This document shows positions 25,160 through 33,651 of a stretch of DNA of 64,000 bases, one piece after another. Source of the stretch: Ignavibacteriaceae bacterium. Lineage in GTDB: Bacteria; Bacteroidota; Ignavibacteria; Ignavibacteriales; Ignavibacteriaceae. Where the stretch lies: assembly GCA_008933765.1 (NCBI GenBank), contig WBUK01000008.1:81308-145307 (forward strand), written 5' to 3'. Position 1 is the stretch's first letter. Each line of letters begins with the position of its first letter. The notes below the pieces were generated by a model, which was given only the letters and a program-made list of their open reading frames with translations, had not been told where the DNA came from and did not search any database. The position numbers and the translations under genes were made by a program.

Positions 25160-26413
25160 TTATTCTTCGAATTTTTTGAAAATAATGGAAGTGTTGTGCC
25201 CGCCAAAGCCAAAGGCGTTGCTCATGGCATAGTTCACTTCCCGTTCTTGTGGTTGATTAAAAGTATAGTTAAGGTCACACTCAGGGTCAGAGTGCTCAAA
25301 GTTAATAGTAGGTGGAATTTTGCCGTTTTTAATCGCAAGAATTGTAGCAATTGCTTCCACCGCACCCGCCGCTCCGAGCAGATGACCCGTCATGCTTTTT
25401 GTGGATGATAAGTTCATTTTATACGCCTGGTCGCCAAAAACCGCTTTAATAGATTGCGTTTCAGCAATATCACCCAACTCGGTTGAAGTGCCGTGCATGT
25501 TTATATAATCAACCATATCGGGTTCAATCCCGGCATATTTAAGTGCCCGGTGCATAGCAAGCCGTGCACCTCGCCCTTCAGGGTCTGGCGCAGTGATGTG
25601 GTATGCATCGCCCGAAAGCCCATAGCCCACCACTTCAGCATAAATTTTTGCGCCGCGCCTCACTGCGTGCCCAAGCTCTTCGAGCACCAAAACACCCGCA
25701 CCTTCGCCCATCACGAAGCCATCCCGGGTCTTGTCAAACGGGCGGCTTGCCGTCTCGGGCGAGTCATTCCGTTTCGAGAGCGCCTGCGCCGAGTTAAAGC
25801 CGGCAACTCCAAGCTCGCAAACCGGTCCCTCTGTGCCGCCGACGATCATCATTTCCGCCTGACCCTCTTTAATCAACATGAAAGAGTCAATAAAATTATG
25901 GTTCGAAGTTGCACACGCAGAAACTGCACAATAGTTGGGACCGCGGAAACCAAACTCAATCGATACCTGACCTGAAGCAATATCAGGAATTAACATCGGT
26001 ATGAAGAAAGGTGAAACCCTGTTAGGTCCCTGGTTAGCAAGCGTTAACGCCTGGTCTTCAAATATATTCATACCACCGATACCCGAGCCAATCATAACGC
26101 CCGTATCATCCTTGTCCTCTGATGACATCGTCTCCGGGTCAAGCCCCGCGTCTTTTATAACATCTTTTGCAACAGACATTGCGTACTGTGCAAACAGATC
26201 CATCCGGCGGGCTGATTTACGGTCCAAATAATTAAGCGGATCGTAACCTTTAAGTTCGCACGCAAATTTAGTTGCCACGCGGCTGGCGTCAAACTTGGTA
26301 ATTAACGCTGCGCCGCTTTTTCCTTCCATCATTCCCTGCCAAAACGATTCAACACTCAATCCGATCGGAGTAAGGGCTGCCATTCCGGTAACTACTACTC
26401 TTCTGTCTTGCAT
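25160..26413 (-). CDS. fabF: 3-oxoacyl-[acyl-carrier-protein] synthase II
   Basis: A 417-residue condensing enzyme of fatty acid elongation: malonyl-ACP plus acyl-ACP gives 3-oxoacyl-ACP and CO2. Start RRVVVTGMAALTPIGLSVES is the standard KASII opening. The active-site Cys is in VSACATS (Cys167); the two His are in INMHGTSTELGD and KSMTGHLLGAAGAVEA. The C-terminal SNAFGFGGHNTSIIFK is also canonical. Full length, no signs of damage. No acpP or fabG directly upstream; the downstream T9SS protein follows by 16 bases, probably fortuitous co-transcription. Confidence 0.96.
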   Translation of the reverse strand: MQDRRVVVTGMAALTPIGLSVESFWQGMMEGKSGAALITKFDASRVATKFACELKGYDPLNYLDRKSARRMDLFAQYAMSVAKDVIKDAGLDPETMSSEDKDDTGVMIGSGIGGMNIFEDQALTLANQGPNRVSPFFIPMLIPDIASGQVSIEFGFRGPNYCAVSACATSNHNFIDSFMLIKEGQAEMMIVGGTEGPVCELGVAGFNSAQALSKRNDSPETASRPFDKTRDGFVMGEGAGVLVLEELGHAVRRGAKIYAEVVGYGLSGDAYHITAPDPEGRGARLAMHRALKYAGIEPDMVDYINMHGTSTELGDIAETQSIKAVFGDQAYKMNLSSTKSMTGHLLGAAGAVEAIATILAIKNGKIPPTINFEHSDPECDLNYTFNQPQEREVNYAMSNAFGFGGHNTSIIFKKFEE

Positions 26414-26688
26414 TTGCTCTCTTTTTTTGTTTAAAACTCGACTGATTTCCCGTTTAAGTGCCGGTTACCCGGGGGTTATTTGGCTCCGGGTTAACACTTA
26501 ACCGAAAGATGTAAAATATTAGAAAACCCTAACTTGTAAATTTAAATGTTTTTTGTTTAGAAATCAAACAAATATCTGATTTGCAGCGTTCATTTGGAAT
26601 TTTGCCCGCTGAAAAAGTGAAATGTTGCCGTTATGTCAGAAATGAAATGCTTCCAACACACCCCGGATTAATCAAGACGAAGACTAAT

Positions 26689-27147
26689 TTAAAACTTATC
26701 CCACAAACCGAAAAGAAACTTCGGGTCTAAACCCAAATGTGCCGCTTTAAGCGTTGTTATTATCTGCGCCCTGTGATGCGCCTCGTGCGAAACAAGATAG
26801 AAAAGAAATGAATTTATCCCTTTTGGGTAGCCTTTTACTTTCATATCCCCCCGGATACTTTTATCGATTAATTCACCAATGCGGTCGGCGGATATTAACA
26901 GCGCCTCGGAAATCTTTGTCTTGTATGTATAATCATCTTTTTGCAGCCTGATTAACCCGCCGGCAAGCCCGCCGCCGATCGCCTCAAGCCACTGAGCACG
27001 AACATTGTTAATGTGTGCAAACTGTGCACCGACACTTCTTCCGCCGTAAGAAGGTTTTACGCTCAAATAATGCTCAGGGATAACTTTTAGCAAACTGATG
27101 GTTACACTATTTGCATTATCCCACGACTCTCTCAGACCAAGAAACAT
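26689..27147 (-). CDS. DinB-family protein (four-helix bundle)
   Basis: A 152-residue protein of the DinB/YfiT-like fold. A His in the first half (SVGAQFAHINNVRAQWLEAI) and the late SHEAHHRAQIITTLKAAHLG give the usual three-His metal site. Such proteins include thiol-dependent S-transferases and many of unknown function. It stands alone, divergent from the SDR gene with a 69-base gap. Substrate unknown. Confidence 0.82.
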   Translation of the reverse strand: MFLGLRESWDNANSVTISLLKVIPEHYLSVKPSYGGRSVGAQFAHINNVRAQWLEAIGGGLAGGLIRLQKDDYTYKTKISEALLISADRIGELIDKSIRGDMKVKGYPKGINSFLFYLVSHEAHHRAQIITTLKAAHLGLDPKFLFGLWDKF

Positions 27148-27216
27148 TTACGCTTCATTTTTTTTTGGTAAATTGCAACTAAATATATCTATAGTTCACA
27201 AAATAGTGATTTAGCA

Positions 27217-27987
27217 ATGAATATCAAAAGTAAAAATGTATTTATTACCGGCGCTTCTGCAGGAATTGGCGAAGCGACCGCTCAAGCTTTCGCTCAACAA
27301 GGCTGTAATTTGATTTTAACCGCAAGAAGACTGGAAAAAATTGAATCACTCGCCTCTGATATTATTAAGAACTCAAATGTAGAAGTGTTGCCGATTAGGC
27401 TGGATGTGCGGGATAGAAAAGCCGTTTTCAAAGCCGTTGATACTATTAAAGAAAAGTTCGGCACGGTGGATATCTTAGTAAACAACGCCGGCTTGGGCAG
27501 AGGGTTAGAACCTCTTCACCAGGGAGAGATAGACAACTGGGAAGAAATGATCGACACGAACATTAAAGGGCTTTTATATGTTACTAAGGCTGTGCTGCCT
27601 CTTATGATTGAAAACGGAAGCGGGCACATAATTAACCTCGGTTCTGTTGCCGGCAGAGAAGTTTACCCCAACGGAAATGTTTACTGTGCCACCAAGTTTT
27701 CGGTTTTTGCGCTTTCCAAAGCCCTCAGGATCGAGCTTTATGACAAAAACATAAGAACAACAACGATTGACCCCGGTATGGTGGAAACTGAGTTCAGCCT
27801 CGTTAGATTTAAAGGCGACGAACAAAGAGCTAAAAATGTTTATAAAGGATTTACACCTCTGAAACCTGAAGATATAGCGGAAACCATCATATTTTGCGCA
27901 ACACGCCCGCCACATGTCAACATTACTGAAATGGTTATCTACCCAACTGAACAAGGCAACACTACCTTGGTTAAACGGAGCAACTGA
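27217..27987 (+). CDS. Short-chain dehydrogenase/reductase, 3-hydroxy-acid dehydrogenase (YdfG) type
   Basis: A 256-residue classical SDR. The NAD(P)-binding site is GASAGIGEATAQAF near the start, followed by DVRDRKAV, VDILVNNAGLGRGLEPLH and the catalytic YCATKF (Tyr-x3-Lys) with Ser in NLGSVAGREVY. The Arg-rich ARRLEK after the second strand suggests NADP preference. The C-terminal DPGMVETEFSLVRFKGDEQR is typical of YdfG-like 3-hydroxy-acid dehydrogenases. Its stop overlaps the recD2 start by one base (TGATG), so the pair is co-translated, although no functional link is obvious. Confidence 0.92.
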   Translation: MNIKSKNVFITGASAGIGEATAQAFAQQGCNLILTARRLEKIESLASDIIKNSNVEVLPIRLDVRDRKAVFKAVDTIKEKFGTVDILVNNAGLGRGLEPLHQGEIDNWEEMIDTNIKGLLYVTKAVLPLMIENGSGHIINLGSVAGREVYPNGNVYCATKFSVFALSKALRIELYDKNIRTTTIDPGMVETEFSLVRFKGDEQRAKNVYKGFTPLKPEDIAETIIFCATRPPHVNITEMVIYPTEQGNTTLVKRSN

Positions 27988-30128
27988 TGCCTGATAGACT
28001 AAAGGGTGAAGTTGAAAAAATCACTTTTTACAGTGAAGATTCCGGTTTCGGGGTTATAAGGCTCCGCTCCGGCAGAACTATTACCGGAACCCTTCCGAAA
28101 CTTAATGAAGGTGACAGAATTGAAGCCGAAGGTGAATGGATGGTTCACCCTAAATTTGGCGCTCAGCTTAAGGTTTCCAAAATAACCATTCTGGAACCTA
28201 AAGGGAAAGCGGCAATTCTTAAATATCTTCTCTCGGGGGTTATTAAAGGTTTCACAAAAACAACTGCAAAACGCTTTGTCGATCTCTACGGCGAAGACGC
28301 ATTGGATATTTTGGAGAAGGAACCGAAAAAAATTCTGAAGGTGCCCGGCATCTCTGAAACTCAATACGATATTATCCTTAAAAGCTGGAGCGAGCAGAAA
28401 AACCTGCGGAATCTCGTGATTTTCCTGCAAAAGTATGACATTCCGCTAACTCACGCTTCCAAAATTCTGGAGAGATATGGGGACGCTTCCGAAACGATAA
28501 TTCTGACCAACCCCTATAAAATGATTTTTGATATCCGCGGAATTGGCTTCAAAACTGCCGATAAAATTGCACAAAAGGTTGGGCTGAACCACGATTATCC
28601 GCCGCGGATAAAAAGCGGTGTGCTTTATCTTCTCGAAGGTGTCGCAAACAGTTCCGGGCATGTGTTTCTGCCTTATGATGAACTTGCGGAAATGGCGGAA
28701 AAAAACCTCGGCGTGAATCTCGACCAATACGGTAAACAGTTTCAGGAACTGATCGATGAAAGAAGACTGGTTGTTCTTGACCAAAATGTTTATCTGCGCG
28801 AAATTTACGATTCCGAGAGAATCATCGAGGGGAAAATCCTTGCCCTCTCAAAACCTAAAAACGATGTTACAACCGGGTTCTTTACTCCCTTTTCAAAAAA
28901 ACTTAAATATCTTGCCGAGGAGCAACTTCTGGCAGTCAAACTTTCTACTGAAAATAATTTCCTGGTGCTGACGGGAGGCCCCGGAACGGGAAAAACAACA
29001 ACCATCAAAGGGATAATCGACCTATATACCAAGTGTCAGCTAAAAGTTGCGCTGACCGCACCAACCGGAAGAGCAGCAAAAAGAATGTCGGAAGTTATCG
29101 GCAAAGAGGCTAAAACTATACATCGCCTGCTTGAGTATGACCCCGTAACCGGAGGGTTCCTTCATAAAAAGAATTTTCCGCTTAAGGTTGATCTGTTAGT
29201 GGTTGACGAGGTTTCGATGATTAATACTTTTCTGATGGCTTCGTTACTTTATGCCGTGAGCGATAAAACAACGGTTATCTTTGTCGGTGATAAAGACCAG
29301 TTGCCGGCAATTGGGCCCGGAAATATTCTGCACGATATTTTGGAATACGATAAAGTTCCGATTGTCCGTTTAACCAAAATTTTCAGGCAGGCAGAGCAAA
29401 GCAGGATTATTACCAATTCGCACCTGATTAACAAAGGGATTATGCCCGATTTGAGCATTGACCGTGAGGGCGACTTTTTCTTCATGCCCGAAAATAACAG
29501 CGAGAACATTCCGCAGCTGCTGCTTGATCTTGTTAAAAAACGGATTCCGGCTAAGTATGGCTACAATTCGTTCACAGATATCCAGATTCTTGCACCGATG
29601 TACAAGGGCGCGGCAGGTGTGGATGAAATTAACCGCTTTTTGCAAAATGGGCTGAACGACCAAAAGGTGCTAAAAACGAAAGCCGACCGTGAGTATAAAC
29701 GGAACGACAAGGTGATGCAGTTGGTTAATAACTACGAAAAAGATATCTATAACGGCGATATCGGGTTTATTTCAGGTACTACTGACAATAATGATGCGCT
29801 CGAAGTGGTGTTCGGTGAGAATATTGTTGAAATTACAACCGGCGAGATTGATGATATTACTCTGGCTTATGCCTGCACTATTCACAAAAGCCAGGGTTCT
29901 GAGTACCCGTGCGTTATTGTAGTTTTAACAAATGAGCATAATTTTATGCTGAAACGAAACCTGATTTATACAGCTATTACCCGTGCAACTAATTTGTTGA
30001 TTTTGGTGGGAACCGAGCGGGCTATCCGCCTTGCGGTTTCAAATAACACAGAACAGAAAAGATATACATCGCTTTTCAAACTTACCGATTCAAACTGGAA
30101 AGAACTTAAACCGGCAAAAGAGTTTTAA
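27987..30128 (+). CDS. recD2: RecD2-type 5'-3' DNA helicase
   Basis: A 713-residue superfamily 1B helicase. The N-terminal OB-like part (GEVEKITFYSEDSGFGVIRL) and helix-hairpin-helix region (FDIRGIGFKTADKIAQKVGL, about 180-200) are those of RecD2, which occurs without RecBC. Walker A is GGPGTGKTTT near residue 330; Walker B/II is VVDEVSMINTFLM; VFVGDKDQLPAIGPG-like motif III and the late ACTIHKSQGSEYPCVIVVL and RNLIYTAITRAT (motifs V-VI) are all intact. Role: unwinding DNA in repair or replication-restart. The start shares one base with the SDR stop. Confidence 0.93.
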   Translation: MPDRLKGEVEKITFYSEDSGFGVIRLRSGRTITGTLPKLNEGDRIEAEGEWMVHPKFGAQLKVSKITILEPKGKAAILKYLLSGVIKGFTKTTAKRFVDLYGEDALDILEKEPKKILKVPGISETQYDIILKSWSEQKNLRNLVIFLQKYDIPLTHASKILERYGDASETIILTNPYKMIFDIRGIGFKTADKIAQKVGLNHDYPPRIKSGVLYLLEGVANSSGHVFLPYDELAEMAEKNLGVNLDQYGKQFQELIDERRLVVLDQNVYLREIYDSERIIEGKILALSKPKNDVTTGFFTPFSKKLKYLAEEQLLAVKLSTENNFLVLTGGPGTGKTTTIKGIIDLYTKCQLKVALTAPTGRAAKRMSEVIGKEAKTIHRLLEYDPVTGGFLHKKNFPLKVDLLVVDEVSMINTFLMASLLYAVSDKTTVIFVGDKDQLPAIGPGNILHDILEYDKVPIVRLTKIFRQAEQSRIITNSHLINKGIMPDLSIDREGDFFFMPENNSENIPQLLLDLVKKRIPAKYGYNSFTDIQILAPMYKGAAGVDEINRFLQNGLNDQKVLKTKADREYKRNDKVMQLVNNYEKDIYNGDIGFISGTTDNNDALEVVFGENIVEITTGEIDDITLAYACTIHKSQGSEYPCVIVVLTNEHNFMLKRNLIYTAITRATNLLILVGTERAIRLAVSNNTEQKRYTSLFKLTDSNWKELKPAKEF

Positions 30129-30133
30129 GGTAG

Positions 30134-30230
30134 AATTGGCGCCTTAGTTTGGGGGTGCTGTTTCTTTATGATTGTGGCTTCGTAAGGGGTGTGGCTTCGT
30201 CAGAATTGCTGTTTCGTAAGAATAAAAAGG
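30134..30230 (-). repeat. Degenerate copies of the methyltransferase-homologue 3' tail
   Basis: The coding end (ACGAAACAGC plus TGA at 30200-30202) is followed by two further approximate 17-base copies with CTTACGAAGCCACA-like sequence. The pattern fills the gap to the convergent recD2 stop. Confidence 0.6.
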
Positions 30231-31531
30231 AGTTCGTTCGGAAACTGAAAAGATTTCTTTTTAACAAAAATACCGGTTGAAGTGCTTATACCCATTAAAA
30301 GTTCATCGAGAAAAGCGGTGTAGTTTTCAGACATCCCTTTTTCTCTGCCGCCTATGCTTAAAGAGGGGAAAGAAACCGCCACCGATTTTGCCGCCAGAGC
30401 ATTGCTTAAAATTCTTTGTGCACTCCCCTTTTCCTGCCTTTCGATACACGAGAGTGTTTTGAACAAAAAGACTACATCGTAATCTGAAAAATTTATGTTA
30501 TTATCTAAAAGATCGGCATTTTCGCTTAAGAATTTTGGCGCTGTTTTTCCTGATGATTTTTCAACACGGCTTGGCTCATCTTTACCCGACGGTGTTACTG
30601 CACGGCTTGACTCATCTTTCCCCGACGGGGTTGCTGCACGGCTTGACTCATCTTTCCCTGACGGGGTTGCTGCACGGCTTGACTCATCTCTCCCTGACGG
30701 GGTTGCTGCACGGCTTGACTCATCTCTCCCTGACGGGGTTGCTGCACGGCTTGACTCATCTACTGCGGATTTTTTTTCAGAAAGGCTAAAGTTAAGTTTT
30801 TGGTTTGATTGCTCGGCAAAAAAGAGATTAAGCGCTTGATTAAGCAAAACATCTATATCAGAGCAGCGATATTTTTCAATTTTTTCAGTATATACCACAA
30901 ACATAAAAGGGTTGCACCCACAGGCAGCATCATAAATCTTCAGTTTTTCGCCATTTGGGGCTAACTCCGAAAAAATTGTTTCAATAAACAGAGGGTAAAA
31001 ACTCATCCTTTCTGCGGTTGATACATGTGAACGCAAAATTTTTTCGATTCTATCCTGCGCGTATATAATTTTTTCGATTCTATCCTGCGAGCGCAATTTT
31101 TTTTCGACTCTATCCGATTTCCAAGTACTGCTCTCACCACTACCACCCACAGAATCAACGATTTTATCTTCGTCTTCTATTTTGTTTTTACCATTTTTCG
31201 AAAAATCATTGTTTCTCGATTCTGTTATCGGCACCATACCGTTGCCATTGATCCCCGTGCCTCGGTTTTTGTTATATGGTAATTCGGCAGATAAATTAGC
31301 ATCCGTCCCCTTCCCTGCAAATTCCAAAACTGAGCCGAATTCATCCGAAATATATGCGCCGTAAATCTGATGAAGTTTCTTTTTAACGCTTTTTTCAGCC
31401 GCTTTTTCTCTGTTATAGCGCTGCAACATCATTCGAATCGTGCGACGGATCGTCCCCTCATATAGCCGCGAATACTTCCCGGAGCGCCTTATTGCTTCTA
31501 AAATCCGCTCTTCTGCTTTTTCCTTATCCAT
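30200..31531 (-). CDS. Repeat-expanded homologue of 16S rRNA (guanine1405-N7) methyltransferases (FmrO/RmtB/ArmA family)
   Basis: A 443-residue protein whose outer parts align by eye with RmtB/ArmA. It has an N-terminal helical domain (about 1-70, IRRSGKYSRLYEGTIRRTIR), then STAERMSFYPLFIETIF. The SAM-binding motif is IYDAACGCNPF (about 199-209), followed by CSDID, VFLFKTLSCIERQEKGSAQ (354-372) and VSFPSLSIGGREKGMSENY (385-403), which match the RmtB blocks closely. Two insertions make it about 190 residues longer than RmtB: a linker (about 72-170) ending in three DR[VI]EK repeats, and six 12-residue repeats (about 258-329) inside the methyltransferase fold. It ends the rsmI-tgt unit and is preceded by three coupled mini-ORFs. 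Activity at G1405 and aminoglycoside resistance are inference. Confidence 0.8.
   Translation of the reverse strand: MDKEKAEERILEAIRRSGKYSRLYEGTIRRTIRMMLQRYNREKAAEKSVKKKLHQIYGAYISDEFGSVLEFAGKGTDANLSAELPYNKNRGTGINGNGMVPITESRNNDFSKNGKNKIEDEDKIVDSVGGSGESSTWKSDRVEKKLRSQDRIEKIIYAQDRIEKILRSHVSTAERMSFYPLFIETIFSELAPNGEKLKIYDAACGCNPFMFVVYTEKIEKYRCSDIDVLLNQALNLFFAEQSNQKLNFSLSEKKSAVDESSRAATPSGRDESSRAATPSGRDESSRAATPSGKDESSRAATPSGKDESSRAVTPSGKDEPSRVEKSSGKTAPKFLSENADLLDNNINFSDYDVVFLFKTLSCIERQEKGSAQRILSNALAAKSVAVSFPSLSIGGREKGMSENYTAFLDELLMGISTSTGIFVKKKSFQFPNELLFILTKQQF
30545..30760 (-). repeat. Six in-frame 36-base repeats inside the rRNA methyltransferase homologue
   Basis: The coding strand reads six successive 12-residue units of the form DESSRAATPSGK (last: DEPSRVEKSSGK). 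Units are contiguous without spacers, and the frame is kept throughout. They lie between the second beta-strand region and the VFLFKTL block of the methyltransferase fold. Confidence 0.95.
31031..31117 (-). repeat. Three in-frame 30-base repeats (DR[VI]EK units) in the same gene
   Basis: DRVEKKLRSQ, DRIEKIIYAQ and DRIEKILRSH follow each other. The last unit merges into the conserved HVSTAERM stretch of the methyltransferase, so the array appears to have grown from the native interdomain helix. Confidence 0.9.
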
Positions 31532-31609
31532 CAGATAAAATCACAGCTTTCGTCCATCAGATAAAATCATTACTTTCGTCCATCAGATAAAATCACAATC
31601 TTTATCCAT
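31531..31609 (-). promoter_or_regulatory. Three chained 8-codon leader mini-ORFs ahead of the methyltransferase homologue
   Basis: Reading the minus strand: ATG at 31609 encodes MDKDCDFI-stop, ATG at 31583 encodes MDESNDFI-stop, ATG at 31557 encodes MDESCDFI-stop. Each TGA overlaps the next ATG (TGATG), and the last TGA (31531-31533) overlaps the ATG of the main gene, which starts MDKEKAEE. The unit is 26 bases, exactly nine codons minus the one-base overlap. A fourth copy upstream (31610-31635) is degenerate and has lost its ATG. This could be a translational relay or leader-peptide control element, or a pure slippage product. Confidence 0.75.
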
Positions 31610-31749
31610 TAGTCAAAAATCACTACTTTTCGAAATAACAAAACATGGGTTTTAAACTTAAAATCCGGTTTTCTCTTTCCGTAAAATTGCCCGTCAACCA
31701 CGCAATGACCAACATTTTATTCAAGTACATCTCCACCACCGATTTCCTT

Positions 31750-31791
31750 CAACTTATTGGTTAGTCTCATGTAAAAACTATGTTAAGTATT
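31750..31791 (-). repeat. Copy of the tgt 3' tail directly after the gene
   Basis: The coding sequence for HNLRFYTRLTDKL (31805-31847) recurs 55 bases on at 31750-31791 with roughly three quarters of bases kept. The core TTTTTACA...AGACT...AATAAGTTG is shared. The copy is not open. Confidence 0.75.
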
Positions 31792-32878
31792 ATCGCCAAG
31801 CCCGCAACTTATCGGTAAGTCTGGTGTAAAAACGAAGGTTATGTATGGTTGCCAACCGCCCCGCGAGTGTATCACCAATCTTAAAGAGATGGTGCAAATA
31901 ACTGCGCGAATAATTCCGGCAAGTGAAGCAATCGCACCCCTCTTCAATTGCGCCAAAATCTTTGATGTGTATATCATCCTGCATATAAATGTTACGGTAG
32001 AACCCCTCTTTCAGGTCATCGCGGGTGTTAATTCCCGCAAAATTTTTAAAAACATAAAGCCGCTTGTGTCTTGCATCGCGGGTTGGGATAACACAATCAA
32101 AAATCTCATATCCGGCTTCCCACGCTTTCACCAAATTTTCAGGCTTGCCGATCCCAAGCGCATGTTTAGGGAAATTTTCGCCGATTAAATCTGCAACATA
32201 TCCCACCATATCCAACAATTTTCCGTCGTCATCGATGGGCCATCCACCGAACCCAAAGCCGTCAAAACCGATTTCCAACAGCGCTTCTGCGCAGGCTTTT
32301 CGAAGTGTCGGCTCGTTTCCGCCCTGCACCACTGCGAAGAGCAACGGGCGCCCTTCCTCACCCAACTTTCTGATTTTTAACTGTTCTTCGAACTCTTTTT
32401 TGCACCTTTTCGCCCACTTTACTGTCAGTTCAACGCTTTCTTTCTGAGTTTCTCGCGCTGCTACAGGGTGCGTGCAATAGTCGAGGCAGTACATTATATC
32501 CGAACCGATCTTAAACTGATATTTAATGCACTTTTCGGGTGTTAAAATGCTTTTTTCTCTCTCATTTTCCAACCGGTAAGTGAAGCCGTCTTTGTGAATT
32601 GTGCCCGCACCTGATTCGGTTATTAGCGAATAAACCTGAAACCCGCCTGAATCTGAAATCACAGGGCGTTTGAAATTCATAAACTTGTGGATACCTCCGG
32701 CACCCTGAACGGTTGAAAGTCCCGGCTTTGTGCTCAGGTGAAGTGTGTTAACCACTATTGATTCAACGCCGCAATCGGTAAGATCATCCGAATCTACACT
32801 ACGGACTATTCCCCGGGTGCCGTCAGGCAGAAAAATTGGGAATTTCATTTCACCCGCACGGGTTTTAAGTGCTTTCAT
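31790..32878 (-). CDS. tgt: tRNA-guanine transglycosylase family protein, divergent substrate motif
   Basis: With the ATG at 32878 (AAAAGGA six bases upstream) the protein has 362 residues; an ATG nine codons earlier is less well served. The family fold is clear: TLHLSTKPG, SDSGGFQVYSL (substrate Asp), VQGG, FDCVIPTRDARHKRLYVF (nucleophile Asp) and the zinc site GCDCFTCRNYSRSYLHHLF. The loop that in bacterial enzymes reads GGLAVGE is here GFGFGGWPID, and canonical PTRNARNG is PTRDARH. Base preference may therefore differ from preQ1. It lies between rsmI (27-53 bases upstream) and the rRNA methyltransferase homologue, all on one strand, so an RNA-modification operon is likely. Confidence 0.85.
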   Translation of the reverse strand: MKALKTRAGEMKFPIFLPDGTRGIVRSVDSDDLTDCGVESIVVNTLHLSTKPGLSTVQGAGGIHKFMNFKRPVISDSGGFQVYSLITESGAGTIHKDGFTYRLENEREKSILTPEKCIKYQFKIGSDIMYCLDYCTHPVAARETQKESVELTVKWAKRCKKEFEEQLKIRKLGEEGRPLLFAVVQGGNEPTLRKACAEALLEIGFDGFGFGGWPIDDDGKLLDMVGYVADLIGENFPKHALGIGKPENLVKAWEAGYEIFDCVIPTRDARHKRLYVFKNFAGINTRDDLKEGFYRNIYMQDDIHIKDFGAIEEGCDCFTCRNYSRSYLHHLFKIGDTLAGRLATIHNLRFYTRLTDKLRAWR

Positions 32879-32931
32879 CTGAATCCTTTTTGAGATTTCA
32901 TTCACTATGTACTTCTTCTATGCCGGTGTTT

Positions 32932-33651
32932 TCAAAAATCTTCATCTGAACCTTCATCTGCCTCTTTCGATTTTTGCCTGACAGAGCCTTCAATCAATGC
33001 GGTTATTTCACCCCGAAGGTCGGTTTTAGCCAACACTTCGCCCATTTTTGAGAGCGGTGCGCGGACTATTGTTTCAAATTTTTTGGTCAGCTCAAGGCAC
33101 ACAACGGCACGCCGATCACCCAAAGCTGCAAACGCAGAATTGACCGCTTTAATAATCCGAAATTTTGACTCAAAGAAAATCAAAGTATGAGGGCTTTCTT
33201 TTTCCTCTTCAAAAAACTTGCGCCTTTTACCCTCTTTGCGCGGGGGAAAACCCTTAAAGGTGTAGCCGGCAACAGGCAAACCGGAAGCCAGTAACGCCGT
33301 CTGAACTGCCGATGCACCCGGCACAACCTCGATTTTAAAGCCCGCCTCAACAGCTTTGGCTACCACACGGTAACCGGGATCGCTTATGCCCGGCATACCC
33401 GCATCGGAAACCAAACCAACCTCAGTACCGGAAGCAAGAAGCGATAAAATTTTCCCGCTCGCCTTCTCTTCATTGTGCTCATGGTACGAAAAAAGGTTCT
33501 TCTTCCCCTGAATTTCCAATTTTTGAAGTAACGATCTTGTCGTCCGGGTATCCTCACAAGCGATATATTCCAAATCCCTGAGAAGCCGCAACCCACGAAG
33601 TGTAATATCCTCAAGATTGCCAATCGGCGTGGAAATTATATACAGCGTCAT
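32932..33651 (-). CDS. rsmI: 16S rRNA (cytidine1402-2'-O)-methyltransferase
   Basis: A 239-residue tetrapyrrole-methylase-fold enzyme. MTLYIISTPIGNLEDITLRG at the N-terminus, EDTRTTRSLLQK, VSDAGMPGISDPGYRVV and VPGASAVQTALLASGLP are the defining RsmI blocks. It methylates the 2'-OH of C1402 in helix 44 of 16S rRNA, part of the P-site/decoding region. It lies between a G1405-type methyltransferase homologue (upstream) and tgt plus a second such homologue (downstream), all minus strand. Its start codon is preceded by two tandem copies of its own first ~20 codons. The tail is acidic (SKEADEGSDEDF). Confidence 0.95.
   Translation of the reverse strand: MTLYIISTPIGNLEDITLRGLRLLRDLEYIACEDTRTTRSLLQKLEIQGKKNLFSYHEHNEEKASGKILSLLASGTEVGLVSDAGMPGISDPGYRVVAKAVEAGFKIEVVPGASAVQTALLASGLPVAGYTFKGFPPRKEGKRRKFFEEEKESPHTLIFFESKFRIIKAVNSAFAALGDRRAVVCLELTKKFETIVRAPLSKMGEVLAKTDLRGEITALIEGSVRQKSKEADEGSDEDF

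Noticed and set aside
30545..30760. 36-base direct repeats as a CRISPR array
   Set aside because: Units are contiguous without spacers and in frame within a coding gene on the minus strand. The plus-strand ORF over the same repeats is a shadow.
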